From Schistosoma mansoni (Eukaryota > Platyhelminthes > Trematoda > Strigeidida > Schistosomatidae): a stretch of DNA of 64,000 nucleotides. Below the pieces are notes generated by a model. That model did not search any database, was not told the origin of the DNA, and was given only the letters and a program-made list of their open reading frames with translations. The stretch lies in the NCBI RefSeq assembly GCF_000237925.1, contig NC_031495.1:10951852-11015851 (forward strand), written 5' to 3'. The translations under genes were made by a program, and so were the position numbers. Positions within the stretch are counted from its first letter, which is position 1. Every line of letters starts with the position of its first letter. Shown here piece after piece: positions 13,442-26,175 of this stretch.

Positions 13442-13744
13442 TGTAGTGTGGTCTACTTATATCCAATATAAGTAGTATATGGCGATGGTCAGATATAGAA
13501 TGTATTTTGGCAGAAGACCGATAAGGAAAGAACTGAAATGAAGCGCGATTGGTAGGAAAATGCATGAACAATGAAATTAAAGAAGATGGATTGATATTTA
13601 CAGAAGAAACAGTGAAGATCGAGACAATTGGTTGTTAATTTGCAAATTGACTGTTCACTGTATGGTTATCAGAATTTATTGAGATAGTCTGTAATTTGTG
13701 CTTAAATACATTCGATTGTCCCAACCCGTGATTTGTTCACTACA
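13442..13744. mobile_element. LTR-like repeat family A, copy 2
   Basis: It begins TGTAGTG and ends CACTACA, so the ends are inverted complements with TG..CA termini. It is flanked by ATAA on both sides, a possible 4-bp target duplication, though that is weak evidence in AT-rich DNA. It is homologous to 7904-8182 and 63066-63363. A solo LTR or a short inverted-repeat element are both possible. Confidence 0.55.
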
Positions 13745-14340
13745 ATAATACAATAAGTGTGTTTTTTCTTAAAAGTAAATAAGGTAATAAATACTATGTA
13801 AACATAGAGCAATATACATACGGAGGGAGGTACTTAAAACTTTATTATATCATAGCAATGAGTTTTATGGTCTGTATATAAAGTACACATGAAATCCCAA
13901 TCATTCATACTGTAATCCTTTGAACTGACTGAAGTCTAATGTTGAAAGTGTACTTTTTAGTTACATAAAAATCAAAAATGTATTATTTATCTTCTGTATT
14001 AACTTTGTTTCTAGATGTAATAAACAAAAAAACTATTAACTTTCATAGATATTTATTTCGCTTTAAAGGAGATCCTAAAGATTATTTCTAACCAATCATT
14101 TATGGAATAATAGCTAAATGAATCAGTGTTTCATAGTAAACTGTTGCCAACCTACTCTATAATCGTAATGTTTTGATGTATTTGATAATATTCAAGAAAA
14201 AGTAAAGCTAATTTTCCTTTAGTTATCTTATATCTAACTCTGTTTAGGTTCTAAAAAAAGATAATAATAAGTAGTTCTAAACTAGGATGAAATAAAATTA
14301 GCTGATGGCTTATAGGATATGTTCTTTAGCTACGCAATAT

Positions 14341-14620
14341 CAGTAGCTAAGTGGATAACGCGATTGCGTTTGAAGCGGACAGTCCCAGAGTGAACATCAA
14401 CTCTGTGATGTAGGTACATCCAGCTGACGAGTAAAAAATAGGACGAAACACGCGTCCTGGATTCCATTGCTAGCCACTATCCATCATTGCTCATAAAGCT
14501 TGTGACTTCAGGCAATATCGAGGCAGTCCGTACAGGATGCATATATGCTAACAAGAGACTGATCAATTGCAATCCTAAATAACAATGAGAAGATACAATT
14601 AAACAACACCAAGTGAATTT
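14341..14620 (+). repeat. Smalpha-type hammerhead SINE, sense
   Basis: The A box TAGCTAAGTGG is intact, but the B box region is eroded. The hammerhead (14418-14462) keeps CTGACGA, GAAA and a perfect stem I ATCCAG/CTGGAT. Stem II is destroyed (GTAAAAAATAGGAC), so cleavage is unlikely. Confidence 0.75.
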
Positions 14621-14704
14621 AATTGTGAATACTATTTTGAAATAAATTGATTCATTCTATATAACTTAGTGAAACACTGTATTTAATTAATTAATCCTAT
14701 TTAA

Positions 14705-15375
14705 TATCAGAAGGGGTTTTGTTGATATTATAATAATCTCAATAGTTGAGATCATGAGTCAGTTGAGGCTAGATCACCATAGAAAACCTGGAAGCACTGG
14801 ACGGCCATTTCGTCCTATTATGGGACTCCTCAGCCGTGCGCATCCACGACCCCGCCTCGCGAGATTCGAACCCAGGACCTATCAGTCTCGCGTGCGCTAA
14901 ACCACAAGACCACTGAGCCGGCATCCGATGGTGTTAATGTCTAAATTCAACCAATCCACGACGTTGAGCAACCATTCACCAATGTCTTCAGTGAGTTGAT
15001 ATCTCCCAACAGGCCTGGTTGAACTCCACTGGTTACTGCTTCCCACTAGAACTCCAAGAAATACCTCTTGAAGCCAGTCACTAGTGAGTATATATTGATT
15101 AATATCAGGAGAGGTTTTGTGGATATTATAGTAATTTCGATAGTTAAATCATACCAAAATTTTTCATTGAAAATCTAATCACAACAGATTCAAAATAAAA
15201 ATAACCAGTTTTCTACTGAAACATTAAATTACTCCTGGGTTCAAATCTCGCGAGGTGGGATCTTGGATGCGCACTGCTGAGGAGTCCTACAATAAAACGA
15301 AACAGTCGTCCAGTGCTTCCAGGTTTTCCATGGTGTCCTAGCTTCAATTGACTCATGATTTCAACTATATAAAGA
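14705..15375. repeat. Hammerhead SINE (family 1), tandem plus fold-back
   Basis: A full antisense unit (14705-15088) reaches the unit 5' end CTCACTAGTGAC. It abuts the antisense tail of a second unit (15102-15150), giving a head-to-tail arrangement. A sense copy follows at 15231-15375. The sense hammerhead at 15271-15316 has a broken stem II (GTCC opposite AAAC). The longest unit in the window is of this type. Confidence 0.75.
14794..14839 (-). ncRNA. Hammerhead ribozyme core, SINE-borne
   Basis: On the minus strand, CTGAGGA, stem II GTCC/GGAC and GAAA are intact. Stem I has one mismatch (GCACGG/CAGTGC). Confidence 0.65.
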
Positions 15376-17406
15376 TACATATAATTGTTATTTTACTATT
15401 CAATTAACTCAATTAGATAAAAGATAGACAAATCAATTATAAATTTCATTGATTAACTTTATACCAGGTTAGATTAATGTAAATTTGTGACTTTGTTTTA
15501 CTTTTAAAATTAATTTGAGAGAGTTATGCAATTTCTTTTTTTTTTCTAACCATATTTCATTTGAAATATGTACCAGATTATATTTTTTTAGAAAACATAT
15601 ACAACATTTTCTTAGCTTGTTCATTAATTTAGTTGTTTTGTGTACACCTAACTAACATATATATGTGAATTTTTAGGTGTTGAACTAAAACCCCCTGTTT
15701 ATTGCCCCACTCTCTCCTGCTATTTATCATTACCCAGCTGTTATACCAGAATTAAATCAGAAGTAGTGGTAATTCTGTATTGTATTTAGTTGCTAAGCTT
15801 TAAAAGATTATTTCTGTACAACATAATGACTTGAAGAAAACTTAATGTATGGATATATATATCTATGAACAATCATAGGTATACACGAGGATGTGGTTAA
15901 GGCAAGTAAAACTGATCACAACAGCTGCCTCATTAAGTTTGTAAAGTTAGTAATTAAGCTTATACAATTGATGTATATTATTTAAATATTGACAAAGTGC
16001 GTGAAAGATAAGGAAAAAAAACAAAGTATAATCAGAAAAAGAAATTCTCCTTATTAAACTATAAATAATACAAAGTATCCTGTTGAATATAATTTTATTT
16101 TCCATGGTCCAAATTATATCTTCTTTTCTATAATGTTTGACTGTGTGTTATGGAAAAAAGTGGGGGATGATTGAAAAGTGAAAGAGTATTGGTTTTATTT
16201 TTTATATAAGATGGATACATTTTGTTACCGTATAAATAACAGTAGTTATTATATTAGTAGTAACAGTAATTGATAGTATCAAAAAAAAATTGTTTGATAC
16301 AGATATTATTTGTAGACTTCAAATTTTATTTAACTGTCTGTCAGTGTAGAGATAATTGACGAAGTTTGTGTTTATACATACAAACCCCCTTTTTTGATGC
16401 GGATTTTAGAAGAGAGAGGGGGAGTTGTTATTTTCTGTAATATTCTGCTAAAAAGTATCACCTTTTTTACTTAACCCTCACACTTTTTTTTTAAAGAAAT
16501 TTAAATGTAATCGCACAGTTTCGTAGAAAAATACACTTATAAAGTATTCAATTAGTCAGCATCCGATAAAGAGATAAGCAACTTGAAATTTTAACTCGTA
16601 AAGAAAAGTTACTTGAATGGCAACCTTAATCAGTCATCATATTCTTTCGTGTGAAATAAGTTAATTCTGTACATTATAACTAGATTGATAAAACCATTGA
16701 AAACAACATAACTCAGGATTCTAAGGTACACTTTTCTTCAAACCATTTAAATTGACCCATCAAACCAGAGGAGAGTAAATGCCAATAAAAAACTATGGGG
16801 ATTAAATAGGTTAATATGTTTACTGCCTCACAAATTAGCATATAATCATAATTGCACAGTTTATTCGTAATTTAAATACATTACGTTCAAAGTCTTTTCT
16901 TATCTTCAAGTGTTGATCCGTTTGTATTTACTAGAGTACGCTTGAATAGATCTGAGAATTCATTTATCCCCCAACACACTAATTACTATTAATTTTACTA
17001 GTTTTACGGTGAGAAAATAATTGTAAATATTGTGTTCCATTGGATATTCTTTGTGTTGTAAATGATGCTCATCGACGGTCCAAAATAAGATTTTAGTGGA
17101 CAAAATTATACTACTGATAAGTAGTTAAATTCAGAACCATACTTTTACCAGGAATCTACAGAAACTTCATCAGTACAGTGAAATCAATGGTGATTGTGTT
17201 ATTATTCAAATTATTATTGTTATTACCAAAAATATTTCCATTTTTGAACCAGGAAGTCTTAGCTAAGTTCAAATAACTGAAACTATGGATATGGTTAATT
17301 CAAATGTGAGGATGTAAGATAACATTGGTTTTCCCAGAGGAAGAGAGCATTTTCAAACTTATGACAACAGACATTTAACCAAAGTCAAAATAGTTTTCTA
17401 TGATAA
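15376..17406. other. AT-rich non-coding stretch
   Basis: No gene or recognised repeat. It contains homopolymer tracts and a purine-rich GAGAGAGGGGG patch near 16415. Confidence 0.45.
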
Positions 17407-17919
17407 TGTTGTGTCCCGATAACAATAATGAATGGTAACTTTGGGGTCCATTTATGAACCAATACTACGCGTATACTTTTATCGTATAATTGTTAACTAA
17501 CTAAACTATTCATATTCATGTCCCTCTTATTATGAGCTTTATTTTGACCTATGAACAATTATTATACGATTTACCATTCTTGATTTATTCCCTATCTATC
17601 AATTACTATCTCCCACATTCACAGTCACATTTGGCTAAATCTTGTACAAAACTTGTTTCCTATTTTATGATACGATGTGGTTTGTCTGTTTGGCATATAA
17701 ACCCAGTATGTTCAAAATAAATTATTCATACCTCAGAGGCTGAGATTAGTGTTCTGAACTTAACTGGCTGGGTTAGGCGGTAAAGCAGGACCGAAAAGTA
17801 CTCTAGACTGCTCGTATGGGTTTTATGCATCATTGTTCCGATCGATAAATCGCTGCTCTCTAATTGGCGGTATTACCACGTTATACATTAACGTGGCATA
17901 TAGACCACAAGTTATAACA
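17407..17919 (+). mobile_element. Solo LTR, family B, copy 2
   Basis: It runs from TGTTGTGTCC to TTATAACA and is 513 bp, like the copy at 11440. Shared blocks include ACTAAACTATTCATATTC and ATATAAACCC. Its flanks (GATAA and AGTAA) are not an exact duplication. An 8-bp palindrome, CCACGTTA..TAACGTGG, lies at 17876-17896. It is older or more decayed than copy 1. Confidence 0.65.
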
Positions 17920-18060
17920 AGTAATTAGAAGAATTCGAACTAATGTGCAAACTAAAAATTCCCGAAATAGTGTAATTTAAGGCAGGCAGAACTAGATGAG
18001 CACGAATGAACGTAATATATTTGGAATTCGTAAGCAGCGGGCAATCAACTACAAAATAAT

Positions 18061-18125
18061 CATCAGTATGGGTTTGTGGAGATTGTTAAGTTTTGATTCA
18101 GATCATGAATCGATTGATGTTCGTA
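18061..18125 (-). repeat. Hammerhead SINE subfamily 2, tail fragment
   Basis: ATCAGTATGGGTTTGTGGAG and the following bases match the antisense tail of the copies at 38.65, 39.02 and 45.90 kb. No tRNA-like region or ribozyme remains. Confidence 0.6.
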
Positions 18126-20340
18126 CAAATACCGTATTTTCCGATTGATTGTTTACTATTATCACATACTAAGCACAGTATTCTGCCATTTATGATTCGA
18201 CCATACTGAAAGTATGAGTAATCGATGTGCACATGTTTAGGAGTGTTGGAATAATGTATTTACTAGTTATTTTGAAAATCCGAGTTTCTGAAACAAACTG
18301 GATAATCACTAGAATATTGATCAACTCGAATTAAAAAAAAGGAATTTCTTTTCACTTGTTGAGTAGTTACCTGTCTTGGTTGATATTTGTTGAACAGTTA
18401 TTGTGATTCTTGACCCCTAGTAATGAAAATTTTCTGGGTGTGATTTAAAAAAAATAAATGATAGGTTAACTTGTTTTTGAAAATGTGTGCTCATGTTTTA
18501 AGGAGCATTGTTGTGACTGTAACGCTACCAGATACAATGTACTCAAGATCACGTTATCGATGACCGTGGCAACGTTCGAACCAATACAGCTGGTACCTTG
18601 TGAGTTATTTATGTTCATAGTTTGAAGAAAAAGTAGTCAGTCGAGAAATATTTACGTTTTACATCACTTTTCAGAAATCAGTAATCAATGATTACCATTT
18701 TAAAACTAACCACTTCATTTAACAAAACCGGATGGAAAAAATACGAAGATAACTGGGCGATAGATGGCATTCAACTATCTTGGTATCGTGAAATTTCAAA
18801 TCAGACGACGCAAGTTAGAACGATGGATAGTGATTTACTTGACCCTGAAAATGATACGTGGATACTTTTTATGTTTTATTTAATCAGATCTGCATAAATC
18901 GAAATATGTATTAGTTAGAATCAGTTAATAATAACTTACTGTGTGAACACATGTTTACAACTTTATAAAATTAAGCATTCATAACCAAAAGATATAACTA
19001 ATTGACTAAGTTTCATTTTTACTCCCTCTTGAGATGCGATTATGTCACTGATAATTATAAAAAAGTCAATCCCATGTGTTGTTCGTACTCTTATCAATTA
19101 AGGCCTTGCTTACCACATCACAAATGTAGTGATTTGTAATTATGCTGTAGAGCCAGGAATATCGCTTGAGAAAACTACATCATTTACACCCAACTGCCAG
19201 TAATTGTTAACTAAACTGTTAATGTGATAAGGATAATTTGCTTAACATCGGATATTAAACAGAAGGATTTCTTACGGTGTGGTAACCTGTTGGTTTAAGA
19301 GACTCTAAAGCTATATAACTGTAGCTGATTGGATAATATCTGGCCTCTTACCATTAATATTGCAGTAGTAAGAGTAAAGTGTGGTTGGTTATTGAGCACA
19401 GACGAACAGGCACTTAACATACTGACGATTAAATGTGATTTCCTTTCCTGTTATCGATTTCTACTTCGGACTCCCTGAGTGTTACCGCTTGTAACAGTGC
19501 TCAATAAAGTATTAGCTAGTTTTAATCTGGTCTTCTATTCTGTATCGTAAATCTGATATAATATGGCTAATCTCGTTATCGTATTATACCTGAGAAAGAA
19601 ATACTTTAAACCATCCACTATATCAGTTTGTTATGTTTATAGGTATTCTATGTTATGAAGAGCATTAAGATGTGTCTACTTATTACACAAATAACTTAGT
19701 ATAACTTAGTGTACCAAAACCTGAGATATAAAATGATATTGATATGAAGAGAAAAGTGATGGGAAACCAAATAATAATGAGAGGCCACATTCCACATAAA
19801 ACAACAGAAATCTCACTATCGTTTGAGAAATATTTCTTTGTCCATTCTCCCATTTTCCATTTAGTTCTAAAGTCAAAAAGCAGTGGTTGTAGTGAGAACC
19901 ACTGACATTATATATGTCCAAGTCTCTGAATGCTGTGCTCTAAGATGGCATTATTGACTGATTAAAGTTCTCCACTATGCCTAAACAAGAACACAGGGTC
20001 TTATGATCATCCTTGTTTTTATAAAATGTGAGTAGTCTTTTGAAAAAACGATCAGACATTACGAGAGGCCAAGTACTGATAATACTCAACGAAATTACTC
20101 TCACAGGGTCAGACATCAGTCTGTCTACCATGCTGATCAAGATAGCCCAAACGATATAGGAGTATTAGCCTTATCTTATGTACTAATGAAGGTATTTACA
20201 TAGCTATTCAGATTCACGAACTTCTTTCGATGGCCAACCAACGACGACAAAAACAAGAAATAGATTGTAATCAATCTGGTAGAATACTTTACGTTTTGAT
20301 AATAAGCAAGTGCCGTGTACATTAACAAACTTGATGAAAC
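18126..20340. other. Unassigned stretch, possible old transposon debris
   Basis: The sequence is less AT-rich than the first 18 kb and has several short frames without recognisable domains. At 19200-19560 there is a TATA-like CTATATAAC and an AATAAA. This is an LTR-like layout, but the ends could not be defined. Confidence 0.3.
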
Positions 20341-20583
20341 CTATTTAATCGTAATGATAACTTGGAAAAAGAGGTAATTACATACCATCATTCTGTCTGA
20401 GCCATTCTTAAGTAAGATTTTCGAAATGATAAATTCCTCCGGAACATCCTTCTGTAACAAACGACTCCAAAGATCCGTCCTGTTCCACAAACAGAATACA
20501 GATCTTACGCCGAGAGGCACAGCTACTATGACTTGCAATACACGTGTGCCAAGGTATCTGTCATGGAGTGAGAACGTTACCAA
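20341..20583 (-). pseudogene. RTE-type reverse transcriptase fragment, degenerate
   Basis: The minus-strand frame reads NRTDLWSRLLQKDVPEEFI. It lines up with DRTVLWDCLLKKGVPEKFI of the RTE copy at 25.7-28.8 kb, just after catalytic motif A. The motif A aspartate region itself is not preserved (VAVPLGVRSVFCLW). About 80 residues are open. No neighbouring RT motifs could be followed, so this is an isolated relic. Confidence 0.5.
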
Positions 20584-22977
20584 AGCATCTGCTGCATGAG
20601 GGAAAAGCAGCCCATTTTGTACTCGTTTAGCAGTCTGTAGATCATTAGGAAAGCTAATGTTTGTTCACAAGACTAGTAACAAAAATTTTTATTATATGAA
20701 TACTCGAGTTATTTTTGAATGTAGACACAATAATGACTTAATTTTCGAACAATCGGACCAGAACAGTTTTAAACATCGCCTTGCACAAATGAGTCAGATA
20801 TATGGACAGAATATCACTTCTGTACTATAGTACATGAATTCTTTGTTATTCTTATTTTTGTAAAGCTGATTTCGGTATGCAAAAACGATAGTTTATATAA
20901 TAGTTTGGTTGAGATTGCTAAAGCAATAGAACAGCTTAAGGGTCTCTCGAAATACCGTAGCACAGCTCCATACACTTCTAAAAATTGTTAGTGAGCAGGC
21001 CTTCAAACCCATAAACTGTTCCTTATTTCAAGTGACTTGAATGTACCGAAACAGCTTATGATAGGTGCCAGGTGCAGTTGGCGCTTCCGTTAACGTGGAG
21101 TTTTTATACTGTAAGAGCTTTGGTAACTATATACCTACTGTAAAGTTTGACATACAATCCTGACAAAATCTGTCTTCTCATTGTAATGTAATAAGTCGTA
21201 AGCTGGAAAAGGAGACTGAACTTTAGAATAATTGTAAAAAGTGTTACATATAATACACTTCGAAATCACAATCCGTTTTCCTGTATTGACAGTTGCAATA
21301 TTCATTCCAGTGGTTCATCACTTTACTGATGCCTCTCGATTATGGTTGTTTCCAAAATAAGTAATCCAAATTATTTCTTATTGATCCGAAAACACTGTTA
21401 AGCCAACTATCGTTAAATCAGAAGTACGGATACAAAAATTTGTGAAGTACTTTATTTCAAAACACTCAAGAAGTAAATCATATAGAAAGTCAAAACTTGA
21501 AGGAAGTGTCTAGAGTGTTCTCGGCACAGACAAACGAAGTGTAGAACGTGCGATCACCAGGAGTTTAATCAAACATTCAAGGGTATCTAAAGCGAAGCTG
21601 CTACACACTGTAATATAAAGTTCAATACCCACCTAGGTATTAAAATGTGCTTAACACACTGATATGTACATCTTTTCACTCTGATATCGATTACTTATTC
21701 TTACAAATAAGAGGCAACATCTAATTGTCAGTTGGATAGATTTGATAAACTAGTTAAATTTTGAATTACGATTGGTAATTCGATTTTAAGTGTAGTGTTT
21801 TCGCATTTCTGTAGATGTACTTAATCCAAGACATTGTATTTATCCCGTATGCATTAATTACTTGTGCAAGTATACTAGACAGATAGGATGTTGTATTTAC
21901 GTGAAATGGGTAACTTGTTACCAGAAGTTTCAGCAGTTAGCCTTACACTATGTGAGTTGCGAAATATCGAGCGATACAGTACTTCATTTTTCTGTACCAG
22001 AAATATATTAGCAACTTATGGTCTACTTTATTACCAAACATTTAGTTGGAAAGTAGCTTTCACTAGGAACTAACATCAGTCCAAGGAACAGTTTTATCTT
22101 TTATTTTCTACATTACACAATGTTATTTTAGGAAACTCTGTAATTACTATTTTAAATCTTGATAAACTTTTAGTGCATTAACTTATGTTTTATGACAAAC
22201 AACTTCGGTGAACATAAGACGCTTTAGTTTCACATGATCACTTATTGCAAAAACAGTTCAACTATTTTAAATTGTACGCTAATGGAGAGATGGTTGCAGA
22301 GAAAATACGATGTACAAGTCTGAGAATGGTGGGATCGTTTAAGTAAACTGGTCACGTCAAAACATACATCAATTTACATGCTTTATGATGAATATATATA
22401 TATTTGGAGATTCTAATGAATCGGAGTATTATATGCGTACAAATATAAGCTGACCATTAATTACCTATGGTCTGAAAACTGTTATCGAGAAAATAAATTC
22501 ATGATTAGACTGCGCTCTGAAGTAGGAAGATCTCGTTTCTGATCAGGTAAAATAAAAACATGAAGTGTGCCAGGTTTTGTTTTTCCAACAGTGCAGTACA
22601 TAGCCACAAAAATGAGCCCCAAATAAGGAATAGAAGTCCCTTTTTTTACATGACAGCTAACGTCTGTTGCATAAATAATGAGCAGTTGAGTAACAGAGTA
22701 GCGCATCAGAAAATAGTATTGCCCACTTATGCGTTATGATTTCCACAATGTGAATTTTTAGTATCTTAGTAGAGTATTCATTTACTCAACAGTTAATCGC
22801 TTGACTGACGTGCGAACAGCATAGTTACCACACGTAAAATCCACAATCCAACAAAAATGACTAAACTCCTAATTAAGCTATCTCCCACCTTATCGTAAAA
22901 CGTGTGATAATGGCATCTTAAATAACGGTTTGAGTGTTATCACGGTTTATCTTTTCCCTCTAACAACAATTATTTAC
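20584..22977. other. Unassigned stretch
   Basis: No gene or known repeat was recognised. Short frames at 21888-22073 (+) and 22482-22706 (-) have no domain signature. Confidence 0.35.
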
Positions 22978-23127
22978 AAGGCCATCCGAAAAAGGTTTCA
23001 AAACGGCGATTACATAGACTCAGTGGGACTATATTTTTCTCTTTGAGCAGTGAGTGACTGGAACGGCCCATCCGAAGAAGCATCAATCCCATCAACAAGC
23101 GCTTTCAAGAAACTGGATTTCAACTAG
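22978..23127 (+). pseudogene. C-terminal tail of a CR1/jockey-like reverse transcriptase
   Basis: Two frames joined by a frame change read GHPKKVSKRRLHRLSGTIFFSL and then AVSDWNGPSEEASIPSTSAFKKLDFN, ending at TAG. Known CR1/jockey-like polyproteins end in a similar pattern: a GH...K block, FFSLR, then W-N-x-LP-E-E and FK..LD. The catalytic domain is absent. The frame change and the short length show a dead fragment. Family assignment rests on motif memory, not a search. Confidence 0.5.
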
Positions 23128-24099
23128 AGGACAAACAGCAAGGATTAACACAGGTCGATCGGCCTACTATCCTTATTATTGCCGACCGAAGACTAACTAT
23201 CACATGGACTGACCGAATAACCTGAAGATTCGTAGATTCCTAACACAATTCACGTTAATAAATTTCAGATTCAACCTCGACTAAGGTTTGTGAGGTAATT
23301 GGATTACACCCTTAATAAGTCGGAAATGCGAGCACTTCGAGAGCATCACTATGGTCTGACGAGTATTCGAAATATCCGTACGCCTTTGGAGGACTGGACT
23401 AAACTTCAAAGTAAATAACTAAGGAACCTGAACCATGTGCTAGATAACGTATCATATCAAACGTTGCGTGACATACTTGCTAACTATCGCAACTGGTGTT
23501 ACAAGTCCATTTCAGTCATCATTAAAGGAGAGTGTCGCACAGGTGTGCGCTGGAGCAACTTGCCATATTTGACTAACAACAGATCAAAACAATGCAGTGG
23601 GAAAGACAGTGAAAAAAACAATGAGAACAGAGCCCAAGACTAAATAGAAAGCTAAGAATAGAAAATGTGACCCGAAATCCAGAAAACAAACAGTTGAATG
23701 CATCTGCACCACATTGGTCAATTTGTCAACTTAATTACATTGCACTCAACTCTATACAATTAGTCATTCCGCGGTTCCCTTACACACAACCGATCTCTGG
23801 AATACCTCTATAACCAAATGTTAAGAACCCTCACATCTGCTATTGAAAATGAGGTAAAGTGAATTGTTGCGCAGCACATTTAGCATTTGATGAGTAGCCG
23901 GACATCACGTTCTGAGCACAAGTATCCGAACTTGGCAAACATTAAGCGAGTTTTTGGGTCCTTATCGAAATCCCATCATCAAGGAAAGTATCGGAGGCGA
24001 TGAGACTTAAAGGGAATGAGGATCATACTCAATTAATCTACTCTCCCTGTTCATAAAAAGTAGTAACCCATATCAGTCTCGAAGCAAATGTTTACGTAG
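23128..24099. other. Unassigned stretch
   Basis: A 68-codon frame (23437-23643, +) has no recognised domain. The stretch lies between two retrotransposon remnants and may be their untranslated sequence. Confidence 0.35.
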
Positions 24100-25355
24100 A
24101 GAGACCTAAGCCATATCTGATGACGCCTTTAGCCACTGTGCTGCATGATCTTTAGGATCCCGACCAGGGAGTCGTGAAGGACCAACAGAAGCCAGTCCTG
24201 TGCAGCTTTCCTTCATACCGCAACACCATGTCAAGCACTAACCACTTCTCCGCTTTTTCCAACCAGTCCCAGAGTCGGCAAATAATACACGACGTGGAGT
24301 TCTCTGGAACGACATTCGTAGAACACGTCTAAGCCACCGAAGTCGGTGTTACAAGATAGTGACATCAATTCAATTATCGTCACTATGCCCGAACACACGA
24401 TGCCGAACCTCTGCATTACTAATATGGTGTTGCCACTGGATGTCAGCAATCCTCCTGAGACAACGATGATCAAACACACAGAGTCTTCTAACATCCGCAA
24501 CTCGGAGAGGCTAGGTATTTGTAAGGATAGGGCAAAACTGCTCTCACCGACGGGTTGTAAATCCGACCTTTTACAGCCAGAATAACATCACGAAGGCGCC
24601 AAAGATTATCCAGATTGGCATAAGCCGCTCCGGCTCTCACTATATGTGAATTGATCTAATCACTTACGCTGTCACCAGCACTTATGCTACCTAGATACAC
24701 GGACTTCTCGACTACTTCTATCTGCTCACTACCCAGGGTGAGTACAGGATTAGAATCCTGCCAGTCTTGTAAAAGAACTTTGCATTTAGAAGGTGCGAAG
24801 CACATACCGTACCTATGGACACTAATCGCCAACTGATTAAGTACGGATTGCATGCCTTGGGTATTACCGCACAGTAAGACAATATCATCCACATACTCAA
24901 GATCGAGAAGTCTTTCTCCAGGCAACAGATCCATACCGCCATTACACCCATCAGAGCTGTTTCCAGAATGTCATCGATGGCAAAGTTGAAGACGAATGGC
25001 GAGACTGGGCAACCCTGTCTAACCCCAAAGCTTGAACGGAACAGTGGAGAGAGAGGGTTGTATGCGTCCACTATGTGTTTGTATATAAGGCCTTTTAGAT
25101 GTTAATAAACTTCTCAGGCACACCCTTCTTCAATAGACAATCCTATCCAACGAATCGAAGGCAGCCCTGATGTCAAGAAACACTACGATTGTTGGCCTGT
25201 GATAAGTATGACGGTGTTCTAACATTTGGCGGAGGGTGAAGGTGCGATCAATACATCTTCAACCAGAACGAAAACCAGCCTGCTCCTCGCGAGTCAATCT
25301 TCCTCGGTTTTTGAACAACCTACGATGTATGACAAAAGCCAATCTATAGAAAGAC
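24100..25355 (-). mobile_element. RTE (SR2-type) retrotransposon, 5'-truncated copy
   Basis: This is the reverse complement of the 3' half of the element at 25.4-28.9 kb. The homology starts inside the RT domain (EERL-type region near 25355) and runs to the C-terminal domain near 24120. RT motif B (GVRQGCPVSPFVFNFAIDD) is readable around 25000. Motif C survives as YVDD near 24890. Several frameshifts split the reading frame. Its 3' untranslated part does not match the sister copy, so its exact end is uncertain. It shares with the sister copy the same frame-breaking sequence near 24510-24535. Confidence 0.8.
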
Positions 25356-25743
25356 AGATAAAGAAAGGGGAACAACGGTTTAGTGATTAGGGCGTTCATC
25401 TCTCAATTGCCAGATCGCACGTTTGTGTCTAGGTTAGGTTTAAGTATCACCTCTCTAACCTGCTTTGCAATCTCATTAGTTAACATCCAGTCACAAATGA
25501 CATGAAATGACGCACTACACTAACTACAATGCTCTCGTTCCTAATAGAAAAAAGACAATTTACATTATCATTATTACCATTATTATTATTATTATTTACT
25601 ACGTCGCTTTTTCACTCCCTTTATTCCCAAATTGTGCATCCTTCCTTTCCAACTTATGCAGTAGCTCGCCCATGGTGGAAACTCTGTCCTATCTAAACGA
25701 TCTCCAGTCACTGTCTGGTTGAAAGTGAACGCTTCCACCGATT

Positions 25744-26175
25744 ATGAATACTGAAGCAGTCTTTCTGAAACCACGTACGCCGTTCAAGCTGGCTTCCTTC
25801 AACGTTCGCACACTAATACAGATCGGACAACAGATGGGGCTGGCTATGTCTTTAGAAAGTCTTAATATTGATGTTTGCTGTCTATCCGAGACCTGTATTC
25901 AAGACTCTAGTGAAGTACTACAAATCCGCTCTCCATCTGTCGCCTCGAAAAGCTTGTTTCACGTGCGCTTATCCGGGGACCCTGTGGCATCTTCGTCCGG
26001 TCTTGCTGGCGTTGGTGTTGCACTAAGCGCTAGAGCTGAGGCAGCACTAATCGATTGGATCCCCATTAACAGTCGGTTATGTGCTGTTAGATTAGAAAGT
26101 TCCATCAAAGTGAGAAGAAACCGGCGTGAGCAACGGCGTCTTTTCGTCATCTCCGCCTATGCCCCGACAGATTGA
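25744..26175 (+). pseudogene. RTE APE-type endonuclease, N-terminal part
   Basis: The 143-residue frame carries the start of an apurinic-like endonuclease. Motifs are SFNVRTL (residues 19-25), the catalytic-type LSETCI (47-52) and SAYAPTD at the end. APE endonucleases nick target DNA for target-primed reverse transcription. The frame is stopped by TGA at 26173-26175, immediately after the AYAPTD motif, yet the next codons continue the same domain in the same frame (SPDAIKDEFYYQL). This is a single nonsense codon in an otherwise continuous gene. The start ATG follows a leader with no in-frame upstream extension that looks coding. Confidence 0.8.

Noticed and set aside
11440-17919. A complete LTR retrotransposon bounded by the two 513-bp repeats.
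   Set aside because: The first repeat has its own 5-bp duplication, and the interior has no gag, pol or priming site but contains unrelated SINEs.
18688-18897. A 69-codon frame with a varied amino acid composition.
   Set aside because: There is no recognisable domain and no convincing splice context; it may be a relic but cannot be supported.
19706-20140. Two minus-strand frames near the RTE fragment at 20.4 kb that could continue it.
   Set aside because: Their sequences do not match the RTE protein on either side of the fragment.
23437-23643. A 68-codon frame between two retrotransposon remnants.
   Set aside because: No domain, no supporting signals, and composition typical of random sequence.
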